Under the pieces are notes generated by a model. The model worked only from the letters and a program-made list of their open reading frames with translations. It was not told the origin of the DNA and searched no databases. The position numbers and the translations under genes were made by a program. A stretch of 64,000 bases of DNA from the NCBI GenBank assembly GCA_015501605.1, contig JADNRZ010000022.1, positions 868,001-932,000 of the forward strand, in the 5' to 3' direction. Shown one piece after another: positions 11,628-22,587 of the stretch (within the stretch, counting starts at the first letter, position 1; every line of letters begins with the position of its first letter). Source of the DNA: Panaeolus papilionaceus (taxonomy: Eukaryota; Basidiomycota; Agaricomycetes; Agaricales).

Positions 11628-12247
11628 ATGCCTCAAATCCCATGGCCATCCTTTACTCTCGTTCTCACTGCTGAAAGGCCTCAAGATATTTATCGCCGTC
11701 CCTCCGTTATTCAACTTGTACCTGCTCTTATGGAGCCAACCGCTCCTGCCTATCTGATGGTACATTACCATTTCTCTCTCTTCGATTTCTTAATGTACCA
11801 ACCCCTTATCCTTTTAGAAAACCATTGATCATCGCTGGGAACCCGTCCTTCCTTCGTTTGCTGAAGAGTACGCTCCGGATGAGGTTTTTGCCTATACATT
11901 GAGGAATGATTCTGTGTGTATTTTTTCGTTCCTGCTTCATCTTCTTTCCTCTTGCTTACGATGTCGTGGCAGACCAACCGCACATATGTCGGACATGGAG
12001 ATGATGAAGACGACGCACAAACCGTTCTCGAGGAACAACAGTCGACCGGTCGACGTGGCTTCCCTATGGGACGGAAACTCTCCACGATAAGCTTGAGAGC
12101 GTCGTTACCCAAAAGCTGGAACAAGGTGAGCTTACTTGACAGCACTCTGCTTTAATTTCTAAATTTTCGAATCAGGCCTCTCTTGCTCTTTTTCTTCAAA
12201 AATTCACAGCGTTGACTGTTCGACAAGCGCCCCATCGTACCTCTTAA
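11628..12247 (+). CDS. Small hypothetical protein, four exons
   Basis: I do not recognise this family. The model joins 11628-11759, 11818-11913, 11973-12125 and 12176-12247 into 150 codons. Every exon length is a multiple of three, every intron is in phase 0 and has clean GT-AG ends, and all are about 50-60 nt, as in neighbouring genes. The protein starts MPQIPWPSFTLVLTAERPQD, has an acidic patch GDDEDDAQ in exon 3 and a basic C-terminus. No signal peptide or membrane helix is visible. A CT-rich stretch and a TTTGCAG acceptor-like site lie directly before the ATG, so an intron in the 5' leader is possible. An alternative frame in the last two exons would lengthen the protein. Confidence 0.5.
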
Positions 12248-14502
12248 AAATGTGGCCTGCTCTCCATATATCTCCCGTATTGCATCATCATTCAACGGAC
12301 AATCGTCGCTCTGCTTTCGAAAATAAAACACGTCTCGATACTCCCATCTCTATAATTCGTATTCTACCCTGTCACATAAATCCCTGGTTACTTTTTTTTG
12401 GAGGGGATGGCATACTATAAAAGATCATCATATACTAATGCACAAATTACAACTTGTACTATACAGAACGTTTGTCGTGTCCACTCATTTGATATTGTTA
12501 TTTGGAAATATATATCATTTTCCTGTGCTGTTGATGTTCATTTCGAGGGTACATACTTAATGCAAACGATTCAATTCAACTAAGTGCCACATCCAAGCCA
12601 TACACATTCATCTCTAGATGCATAAAAATAGGATGTGTGTTTACATAGATTCGTCATTGTGTAGCAGCGGAATATAGTGCAAGAATATTAACATTTGAGT
12701 GATGAGAGGGAGAGGGAGAGGACATGTATTGAATAGTGTTGCAAAATGCCTGCAAAATAATTAAAATTCAGAATGCAAGTTTAGTGTAGTAATACAAAAG
12801 AAGCCCACCGTTGATACACAGTCATGGACCTATATAAATGTGCCATGCCAGGTTATGTGAATGCGCCATCTCGGTTATGTGGGTGCGCAATGTCGGCTAT
12901 GTGAATGTGCAATGTCGGTTGGATGCCGAAGTATGAGTGCGCAATCTTGAGCTTCGAAGCCGGCGGAGTCGTGCGGCTTCGAGCGGCGTTGATGGTTACT
13001 AAAAGTGGATGTGTGGTGAGTGCTGGGAGTAACATCGAGCGAAGTAGCAGGTAGATGTGCTTGGGATGTGGACGGGTAGACATTGCAGCCTTAAATTGGT
13101 CTGCTCCGGGCGAAGTAAATAGCTTTTATTACTTATACGAAGGGTCGAGTGGGAGTTACACTTCGTTATTTGTCATCTCGGGCTGGGTATACACACTACA
13201 TGCGCGTTTTGGAGTAACTTCGACGATGCTTCGTCGAGGTTATCCATCCTCCGCATCTCAAACGGAAAGACGCCCGAATTATTACATAGTCGTAAAACGG
13301 CGAAAAGTGGGGCGCTATACATAATCGCCCGAATAGGCTACTACCCCTCGGATTTTTAATTTGGGACTCTTATCCATCCAATCAAGGGGAAATATTACAG
13401 GCAGAGTCCCCGAGTCCCCTCAAACGACAGTTTTATGACTAGGTTGACCTTCGAATACCCAAGTATGGGGTTCGATTATGGGGCATTGTTCGCTTCGATC
13501 GTTCGACGGTGTCGGACACTCTTGCGCAGCCTGTAGGGCCCTTACCAGGATAACGAGTTATACGTTCCTCCACTGATTTAGGATAGTCACGGAATTCCAA
13601 AGGAGCCTTCCGAATGTGCTCGAACAGTCTCGACGAATACCGTGGTGGCTCAGAACCTCGGCACGTCAAGCTGCAAGCTTCCAGCAGGCGTTTATGCCAT
13701 GAGGACATGCCTCGATGTATTTTGAGACTTTCTCAAGCATGAGCCCGACCTACAACCTATTCTTCTCACTTGAGCTTCTTATTCAAGAATGTTCGAGAAA
13801 CCACAGCATTGCGGTCGCTAACACCTGAGACTGGGAGGTATATTTATCGTTGGAATGACTCGACTGATCCCATCAACACGCCGATCGTTGCCAAGTTGGT
13901 CATTCATGGAGCTACCCCAACTTTCAACGAATGCGAGAATAGGCTGCGCATCGTTTGTAGCATGTAGCGATTCTGAGTTCACAAAAAATAGATTTCATCA
14001 AAGCAATGCTCGTACGGTTGTAAAAATTAATATTCCATCAGCTCAGCTTACTGGACTGTGTCTACAGTACATGCTAGAACTGTGCACCAACTGTTTGACA
14101 CTGGCAGAAAAATGTTGAATGATTCCATGAATCATTGTATATGTCGGGGAAACAAAAACAGTGAAAGACGGAAGCAGGAGAGGAAAAGGAAAGAAGACAG
14201 AGCGACGAACTTCAAATGCCCCATGAAATTGAATTTTAGCCAGGAAGTCATTATCCAGAGATGGTTACTTACACACCATTCCCGTTGTTCCCTCGGTTGT
14301 TGAATTATCCGTAGGCAACGGCTTACACGATGTTTTTTGGCAATGTTCCTTGTCTCGAGCGTCTGAATGACTTGCTGAGTTGTCGTATGACCTTACGAAG
14401 TCGTCCCGTCATGATGCCATTTCGAGCGTTGTCGTTGCTTGGAACAGCTTCACGCCCATCGCTCAGTTGAGCCAGTGACAATGGCTCCTGAATGTTCCAA
14501 AA
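12248..14502. other. Gene-poor stretch with a short tandem repeat
   Basis: 2.2 kb without a supportable gene. It contains the 22-nt repeat array at 12851-12916. A minus-strand frame at 13439-13708 has protein-like composition but no recognisable domain. The stretch is somewhat AT-rich near the end of the preceding gene. Confidence 0.4.
12851..12916. repeat. Three tandem copies of a 22-nt unit
   Basis: Three imperfect head-to-tail units start at 12851, 12873 and 12895, each beginning GGYTATGTGRRTGYGC. A single further copy lies 1.8 kb away at 14722-14743. Because 22 is not a multiple of three, the array would shift frame if translated. Confidence 0.75.
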
Positions 14503-14952
14503 TTAGGTAGACGACGAGCAAGGATACATATTATTACTCGCCCGAGATTGAGGGTTCAGCCCCTCGTGATAATGGGCGTGTTGAAAAATTCCAGGGCCTA
14601 CTTCAATGTCGTTAATGGTGACTTGTGGGGTTCCAAATGAGTAGAGAAGCTGTTCGCGAGCGTTTCGAGTCCGAGTTCGAAGCCTGTCGGAGAACCATTC
14701 CAGTAAATTACCCCTCGCAGAGGTTATGTGAATGCGCGATGTCGGCTGGTCGACGACCGACTCGGCATCTAGAAAAGCTGGACTAGCGATAAGCTGACTT
14801 AGATACCCAGGCAGCTGGTACCCAAAGCTCGCTCCTGCAGTCGCAATAAGGGCGCAGTAGAAAAAGTCGTTCATGAAGGTGCGTTGGTTACTTTCGGAGG
14901 TCGCATATTCATCCAATGCATTATGTATTTTTTTGATATGCACTTCAGAGCC
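14503..14952 (-). pseudogene. Fragment of an unknown protein-coding gene
   Basis: An open minus-strand frame has the composition of real protein: KKIHNALDEYATSESNQRTF, then IATAGASFGYQLPGYLSQL, then VTINDIEVGPGIFQHAHYHEGLNP. The stop is at 14503. Directly upstream, in another frame, lies ALLEKACPTKINLESQL (to about 15000), which reads like the same protein after a one-base shift. No family was recognised and no proper start is visible. It is best treated as a decayed gene, or as exons of an orphan gene whose splicing I could not solve. Confidence 0.35.
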
Positions 14953-15269
14953 AATTGAGATTCAAGGTTTATCTTCGTGGGGCAGGCTTTCTCAAGGAGG
15001 GCGACGCACTGCATGTCATAGGTTCTCAGTATAGGGTTACTACTGTTGCTAGAGGTTTGTTCTACGGGCTTCCTACAGGTTCCTAGGCGGTTTGAACTAC
15101 TAATCTCGGTGTATAGATACCTTGATCGCGAACATTCGAGAAAATTCATGATTACTGCTTGAAAGAACTATTAATATGGTGCTCATTGGATGTATGACTT
15201 AAAAAAAGGTTTAAGAGAACTCGTCCAGAATGGCAGCCTCATAGGCGTGTCACCAGCATGCACTGACAA

Positions 15270-15300
15270 CCAATTCAAATTTAAGCTGTATTTGAATTGG
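15270..15300. repeat. Short perfect inverted repeat (hairpin)
   Basis: CCAATTCAAAT at 15270-15280 is repeated as its reverse complement at 15290-15300 with a 9-nt loop. It lies between genes; no function is evident. Confidence 0.6.
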
Positions 15301-15782
15301 CATGCAGGACATAGGCTGGAGGTTCGTATGGCCTAATAGCACCCTTCACCAGCCGCCCGCAACTTCCTTGCTTCAGGTTGAGATAACACCCCGAGGCTGT
15401 GCAAATTGAGAGATTTAAAGTACCCTTATCAGAATTCCTATGACCTAAAAGAAATAACGCTCCTCTGCATACTGGTAGAGTAAGAATATTTCTCTGTGAT
15501 TGAACTCAAAAACATGTCGCTGCTTTGGTGGTTGAATGAGGTTCGAACGATGAACATCGAGATTCTGCTCGTACGATGATGTATTGCATTTGAAAGGTAT
15601 TGACAAACAACGGCATCCGGCAAGCAACGAGTCTACGCCAGCTCTCGGCGCGGCAGCTTCGTTCTGCAAGTCATTTATTTCAAATACCTGGTTTCTTTCT
15701 GAACGATAGACGGCGCAATCTAGAGACAGTTATTACCGCAACACTTACTTATACCAGGCTACACAATCTATCATTTCTGACA

Positions 15783-16728
15783 ATGGCTTCCGTGAAGCTT
15801 GCAACACTGATCATAAGGGTAAGAAATCCCTGGTTAAAGCATCAACTGTCAATAAACTGTTTGGATTTATATCCTTTTTCATTCCTTTCTTAGACGGTAG
15901 CCAAGCCTATATCCAACAAAATCAAGGAGCAGGCTAGACAGTATGTCCACGTCGAGTACAGAGGCCTAGCTGCTCAATAACATCCAGCTTCCCTCAGGCA
16001 TGAGCGTTTTCGGACTTGGTGTGTGGACTTGGCTCAGTTCATGTATCGCTCGGAAGTCAAACTTCGCCATAATATCCTTGGCGAGCCTGCAAAGCTCATC
16101 AGGCCACTCTCAGAAACCAAGTCCGTACAGATTTTTTTCTCGTGAAGTGGATTGTTTTCTCAAGTATATTTTATAGGGCTATTGACAATGGCGCCAATGC
16201 TATCGCCGAAGGGTTTCTGTTTTCCGTTGCAGCCGCGTTAATAATAGGCGAGACCTGGCGGACATCCAGAAACCAGTCAAAGAGGAGGGACAGTGTGGAT
16301 GACCAGCTAGAAGATTTGGGGACGCAGCTGGCCGAATTGACAACGCGAGTGGACAACATTGTCAAAGCCATAGAGACCGAGCAGAACGAAGAAAGACAGA
16401 GGTATGGTCACTTGGCAACTATGCAGGCTTTATACTCATGAAGAGGTCCAGAAATGATGAACTATCACGGATATTGGAAAGAATAGTGGAAATAGGACTT
16501 CGCGGGGGTTGGGCAGAATTTACAGATACCCCTATCCAGCTACCGCGTGTCAACCTCGCACCTCATACCCATCCCACAAGAATTGTCGCTGAAGGACCAG
16601 ATATCTCTTCCCCAACAATATCTCTGCTCGCAAAACCCGGCCAGGGCCATTCAGCGGCGCTTAATGGGACGCAGGCAGCCGATACCAAGACTTCTATTTC
16701 GGCAGGCAACCCCACCGAATCATCTTAA
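15783..16728 (+). CDS. OPA3-like mitochondrial protein
   Basis: Member of the OPA3 family, proteins of the mitochondrial membranes linked to mitochondrial shape and lipid metabolism. Five exons (15783-15818, 15894-15940, 15998-16120, 16177-16401, 16446-16728) give 237 residues. The N-terminus reads MASVKLATLIIRTVAKPISN, the typical OPA3 start with a hydrophobic stretch and the KPISN motif. Then come RPLSETKAIDNGANAIAEGF with a hydrophobic segment LFSVAAALIIGE, a coiled coil with heptads through DQLEDLGTQLAELTTRVDNI, and IVEIGLRGGWAEF. The fourth intron is only 44 nt. Without splicing, translation would stop 13 codons after its donor site and lose the conserved GLRGGW segment. The C-terminal tail is Pro/Thr/Ser-rich. 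It is longer than the animal protein (about 180 residues). Confidence 0.85.
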
Positions 16729-17969
16729 TGTAATCCCTTGTCGTATCCTAGGCTATCACGCAACTTGTGCACTCGACACGGTGAATTACAGCGTCGCATG
16801 CACACGCAGGTCGTTTTTAATGACGAATCACGAAACCTCACGTCCTACGGAAAGAAGAAACCGCATCAGAACAATCTGGTGTGTCGAGAAATGCCTTGCC
16901 TAAGTAGCTACCTTTCCCCTTGTTTCGATTGAAACTAGATTTTTGATTATTCTACTTTCTGGTGTCAAGCCCCTTAGATGGTGACAAATGTCTCCATGGT
17001 TCTTTACGTCTGTCGCCGCCCCTCCCATGCCTCCCTGGAGCTGCGCAGCTGAATTTCTAAGCATATCTCGGCCCAGCTGACAATGAAACCAGCCTAGAGC
17101 AGCCTAGCGCTGTGGTTCATAATTCACGCCCGACGAACCACAATGGTGAACGAGCTCGCCAGACAACCCATTAAGTTCCGCCTCCATCCGCATTGTCTAC
17201 AAAAAGCAACTGATAAACATCGTGATTCCCGACTGTCACAGTGTCAAATTTTGAATTCAGTTCAATCTGTCGTTCTGGACCCGACGTCACTCCCGGCTAT
17301 TGCACCTCCGTCTTCATTTTTTATTCTGATTATCTCTTTCTTTGATACATAGGGTGTTCCCTGTTTTTACTTTCCTGGTTCATGCAATGACGCATGATAC
17401 GTCGCAAGCCGCTGAATCGACCTCCTGGGGTATGTAGAGTCATAACTCAACTCTTTTTCTCGCTAGTTATTTGTTCGGAATTTTGATTCGTGCCTGAAAC
17501 CTACCGTATTCCCGCTTTTGGTCTAGGATAGGGTCATGGGGCTCCCAAATCTTTTCAGGATCGCACAACAAGCTGTTTGTCTTTTCGAAACCATCCTGGA
17601 GTACGCACAAGTTCCGATTGGCAGGGAACTTGGTGGATGACTGCGCAATGATGAAAGCCTGCGATTAATGGTGTATTTCGTACAATTCGTACGAAGGCAT
17701 AACATGCCGAGGTTTGTCTAAACCTAGGGGCAGTAGGACGTGATAAGTATCATGGTGATCATCTACGCAAGAAACCTCATCCGTCGACCATGCGAGTGAC
17801 AAGTGACCCGACTTCCATCGGGGGTAAGTTATTGGTCACCCAAGACATTTCAAAGGGTAGGTAGCCGAACCGATTTGGACTCTGGAGGTTATAAAACAGT
17901 CTCTCCTCAGTTGTTGTTCTTCCCTCCTCTACCTCCCTCCTCCCCATCTCCCTATCCCTCGATCCCCCC
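16729..17969. other. Intergenic, no gene recognised
   Basis: 1.24 kb between the OPA3-like gene and the chitin deacetylase gene. It contains only short frames without recognisable domains. The last few hundred bases, pyrimidine-rich at about 17905-17968, should hold the deacetylase promoter and leader. Confidence 0.5.
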
Positions 17970-19412
17970 ATGCGGTCCTTCGTCAGTGCTGCTCTCCTGC
18001 TCAGTTCGTTCCTCGGCGCTTTCGCCACCACCAATGTTTCAGAGGAACAATCCGAGGCTCCAGGGCTTAGGTCCTTGTTCGAGGACCCGCTGAACATCGA
18101 GAAGCGTGCACCAGCGCAGCTCATCACTAAGTGCACAGTGCCTGGTACCGCTGCTTTGACCTTCGTGAGCATTTTTCACCCTCCATCGTCGACTCAGCTG
18201 ACCAGTCGCTGATTTCCGTTTAGGATGATGGTCCCTATTGGTACATGTAAGGAATTTTGGGCTCTTGGCACCAATATCCGCGCTAATAACAAACATAGAT
18301 ATGACCTCGTGAGGATGCTCGACGCGGCTGGTGCCAAAGGAACATTTTTCTTCAGTGCGTATGGGTTGTGGTTGCGACGTTTGAATTGATTAAAATCTCT
18401 TTGACCAACAGATGGCAACAATTGTTCGTACACTTGCTCCTGACCCTTCAAAGTCATAAGGGCTGACATTTTTACTTCTTGACTCCCAGACGGCTGTATC
18501 TATAGCGCGGACAACATGAAACGCGTCCAATACGCGTATAACCACGGTCACCAAGTCGCGTCCCATACTTGGGCACACAAGGACCTCAAGACTCTTACTT
18601 GGGATCAAAGTTCGTGTTTTATTCCATCTGCGGTTTGCTAATTTGACTAAATATAATATAGTTCATGACGAGATGTGGAGAGTCGAACGTGAGTGCTCCT
18701 GTATTTCTCGGTTGCCTCCAGGTTAAAACGATTGTCCAGAGGCCCTGCAGAGGATTGTTGGCGTCAACCCCGCATTTATGCGTCCCCGTAAGTACAAAAG
18801 ACGCGAAATGTTCATTTTTTTGGGACTGATCGACTCGCTCTTAGCCTACGGAAACTACAATCAGATGGTATTGGACGCATCAGGCATCCGTGGCCAATCA
18901 GTCGTTATTTGGGACTTGGAGTAAGTACCGGGTTTTTTTGCCTCGTCCAGCAAATTTTGAGCTAACGTCTGAATCCCCTTAGTTCTGGTGATACTACCGG
19001 TGCCAGCGTTCAGCAATCCATTAATAACTATAACAATGCTGCCAACCAGCGACCTCCACCAAGCGGTTCGATTCTCGCATTGAATCACGAAACTAAGGGT
19101 GAGTTCATCGTGCCGATGGCTAGAATACGTGCTGACCATTTTCTCCCCAACTTAGATACCACCGTGTAACTATCAACCCATTTCACACGCCGCAACGACA
19201 ATTAACATTTTATACAGCTTCCAAGTCATGCCCCCTGTCATTCAGCGCCTCAAGCAAGCTGGTTATCGCCTTGTCACTGTTGCTGAGTGTGTCGGCAAAC
19301 AACCTTACCAGAGCGTTGGAGCCCCCCAGACCCCTCAAGTACGTGCCGTTATACCTCCCTTACCTTCTATATCTAACAATGTTACTTTTCCTAGCCTTCC
19401 TGGACGTGCTAA
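17970..19412 (+). CDS. Secreted chitin deacetylase (carbohydrate esterase family 4)
   Basis: Removes acetyl groups from chitin to give chitosan in the cell wall. Twelve exons: 17970-18164, 18224-18246, 18299-18354, 18412-18423, 18490-18609, 18662-18688, 18740-18787, 18845-18920, 18983-19098, 19156-19165, 19218-19338, 19395-19412; 273 residues. A signal peptide (MRSFVSAALLLSSFLGAF) precedes a short pro-region with a KR site. NodB-domain motifs in order are ALTFDDGP (catalytic base D66, metal ligand D67), HQVASHTWAH (metal ligands H121 and H125), RPPYGN, WDLDSGD and ILALNHET (catalytic His). The 12-nt and 10-nt exons are needed to keep GTFFFNGNNYGC and DTTVFQVM continuous. The last exon adds only PSWTC. 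There is no GPI-anchor signal or chitin-binding module, so the enzyme is probably soluble or loosely wall-bound. Confidence 0.93.
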
Positions 19413-19952
19413 TTTCATTCCTGAATATCTGGACACTTAAACCTGACTCTTTCGATATTCATTTCGCTGGTCCTGTACTGCGGAACCCCTTTTAATTTTG
19501 GACTTCGATTAAATCTGCACTGACAATCTAGGTCTGCTTCACGGACACACTACTATCTACTTACGGACATTTAACGAGTTCTTGGTTCTTACTATTTGAC
19601 GATCCTTTGAACATTTTTCGGACCTTTATATCACAACCCCGCTTAGTATTAATATCATTTTGGCTTCCGCCACATAAGTACCTGTTAATGTTCGTACTAT
19701 TACTGTAGCTACTGGTTGTTGATTGTTCGTTGACACTTTAAAAATCCTCGCGTTTCGGGGTATTTGATTCCTATATTCCTTGATACAAGGCCAGTGTGAG
19801 ATTTGAAATTTGAAATATGAGAGGGGAGGAGGGCTTATCTCATGGTGAAACCCAGTCGCCAATGGAATTACCGACGAATGACTTCCATGCCCCTTTCCAA
19901 TGTGTCTGTGCTGGTTGTTACCACACTTCCGTTCCTTTCTTTGCCACTCAAG

Positions 19953-21799
19953 ATGGCTGCATTGAAGGCCTTATGCTTTATTTTCCCACTGACTCTGGCA
20001 GCACCAGCACTTTATATCAACTCAACCTCATCACCGACAGGCGCGGCAGGAGTAAACACGGTCCTTTCCCGTCAACAGCTCTCACCATCGGCCTCAGCAG
20101 TGGATCATGCAACCCAAGTGCCTACATTCCTCATCCCGGTACCAGAGGTGTCTTCAATGTTCCGGGATATAGCAAGCGCCCTAGTGCCAGTGACGGACAA
20201 ACAGTCCTATCCATCCATCTTCTCCTCTCCCATAACCAACACCTCGACGTCGATTGCGATTCCAGCGCCTATCACGGTAACAGTGACGAACCATGATCCA
20301 CTCATAATCCCGATGCCTGCGACGACAATCACCCACTCGGAGGTCGTAACCAAAACCTTGACAAAAGTGGAGCGACCATCACCTATACCCGCGCATCAAC
20401 CCTCGGCGCCAGTGACTGGGAATGCCAAGGAAATATGGGCGGCACCGACTCGTTATTCCAACCTCTCTTCGTTCAAAATTACAAAATACCCAGGGCCAGA
20501 ACAAAATCTCAAAATCGTCACCGGGATACCCGCTCAGGCTAGCGCACATCCCGACTCGGACTTCTCCAAGGCATCGTCCAAAAAGTCGAAGAAAAAGAAA
20601 GGAAAGGCTTCTACAACTAGGCATTTCGGATCTCCTGGCTGGGATAACGACACCTCGATCATCCAGATATTTTATCCCAAGGGATCCATAAATCCTGCGA
20701 GAGAACCACAAGGAGGGGCGGAGTTCTATGGTTCTCCTGTCGACATCTCGGACGCCAGCAGCGTGACATTCGAATACAGCGTCTTTTTCCCAGCAGATTT
20801 CGATTGGGTGAAAGCAGGGAAGCTTCCCGGGTTGTACGGGGGACATCCGGGTTGCTCTGGGGGGAACGCGGCGCTTGATTGCTTCAGTACACGGCTGATG
20901 TGGAGAAAGGATGGGCAAGGGGAGCTATATCTCGTTAAGTTCATCCTCATCGCAGATACATGTAGAAACTGATTCCGCATCCCGAAAAATCTGATAGTAC
21001 GCCCCAAAGGATAAGCAAACGAAAGCTTTGTGCGACGACCCCCTATCCACCTGCGACGCTGCATACGGCCTCTCCATCGGACGCGGGTCATTCGGATGGG
21101 CAGCTGGAGCCTGGACAACAGCACGACAAACAATCGTCCTCAACACTCCTGGAAAAACCAATGGGGTATTCACGCTGGACGTGAACGGTGAACGAGTGAT
21201 TGATCGCAACGACATCATGTACAGGGACAGGATCCCTCCATCCAAGACGGCGACCAAAAAGCCATCCAAGGCAACAAAAACTACAACATCGAGTGCGAGC
21301 TCGAGTACAGATGGTGATGGGCTTTTAGGTCCCATCGTTAGTGGGATCCTGGGTGGGTCGGGGATTGGTGATGTAGGTAGCGGCAGAAGGGGCAGTAAGG
21401 GCAAGTCGGAAAAGAGCAAACGGGAAGTCACAGCTGGATCCTCGATACCGGCCCCTCTACCACGCCAAAATCTCGCAGGCAGAACTGCTGTTCCGGGGTC
21501 AGGGGTCACAGAAAAGTCTCCAATCCAAACGCGGGATGTACAATGGATACGAAGAGGTGCCAAAGCAAGAGCCAATAACCACGGCGGAGGGGACGATGAT
21601 GATAATGACGATGAGGGCCAAGTTAAACTGGTTGGAATATTTTTCAGGTGGGTGAACACTTCTATCACGGTGCTGAAACTTGCCAGGTTGTGCTGATGAT
21701 TCTTGCAGTACATTCTTTGGTGGACACGAAGACGAATATGCAACGCCGAAAGACCAGTACACATGGTTTAAGGACTTTAAACTGACATATAACGATTGA
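19953..21799 (+). CDS. Secreted polysaccharide lyase family 14-like protein
   Basis: Resembles the fungal PL14 group, beta-jelly-roll lyases acting on uronic-acid polysaccharides. Exons 19953-20933, 20998-21647 and 21709-21799 give 573 residues. The chosen ATG starts a signal peptide (MAALKALCFIFPLTLAAPA); in-frame ATGs lie upstream at 19842 and 19881. A Ser/Thr/Pro-rich spacer and a Lys-rich tract (SKKSKKKKGK) precede the domain: FGSPGWDNDTSIIQIFYPKG, FEYSVFFPADFDWVKAGKLPGL, GLSIGRGSFGWAAGAWTT, then FFSTFFGGHEDEYATPKDQYTWFKDF. The domain is interrupted after VIDRNDIMYRD by about 130 residues of low complexity (Lys/Ser/Gly-rich, then an Asp run) before the FFGG strand. It follows the chitin deacetylase in the same direction. 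The substrate is unknown. Confidence 0.82.
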
Positions 21800-22587
21800 C
21801 TGTGATTCAATATATCTTGAATTTTCTGAATAGAGTATTTCTGCGACATCAATCCAGAACCGGGGTTTCCCCACAGAAGTTCCTGAGATAGCGTCCAGCC
21901 AAAGAAGGCACATTCTCTGAAGCCTTACAACCTTGCACACTGGCCAGGGTTTTGAAAAGGCTTGGAGTATTCAAGGGGAATTCTTCCATGAAAAAAAACG
22001 CTGGTTGTCGCTGACAAGACCCCTCCTTTACCACTATGAGCGTGGCTCTTCTGCAAAGATGTGTCGCTAATATCCATCGTCATGCTGCCAGCAGGAACAG
22101 AGCAGCAGAAGCAGTGATTGAGCTAGTTACAAGACGCAGTGAGGTGGCAGTCCAAGAGACGGATTTCAGAAAAAAGCGGCCCCGTCAGTCCTTCGTGGTG
22201 GATTGTTGACAGGTCCTGTCTTGAGATACGCATCAGGTCATGGGAGTTACAATAAAAGGCCTCCAAAACATAGATGAAGAAAGGAATCGCCCTTTGCATA
22301 ATGATAGAACAGAGAAAATTGGACGGCTTTGACGAGCACGAGTCCACGAGCCCACCAACACGAATCTTCAGAAATTCCTAGGGTAAGGTCAAATTTCAAG
22401 TCGTGTCAAGTAATCGATGTCTAGAACTCAATGCATGAGTGAAAGTAAGGTTGATATGAACCAGACTAAATGAGAGTTGAATCACTACGTTGACTTGGAG
22501 GTGGCTGTGTGTCCACAACTCATAAGTATTGTGGTGGTGTTGACGAGACTCCCAGTTGTCTCACGCCCCTTTATATAACTCTGCTTC
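21800..22587. other. Intergenic, no gene recognised
   Basis: About 0.8 kb between the lyase gene and the first F-box gene. No domain or RNA gene was recognised. The right part should hold the F-box gene promoter. Confidence 0.5.

Noticed and set aside
13465..13490. tRNA gene suggested by GGTTCGATTA
   Set aside because: No acceptor stem or D-arm could be folded around it. The LTR copies of TTCGAGTA were rejected for the same reason.
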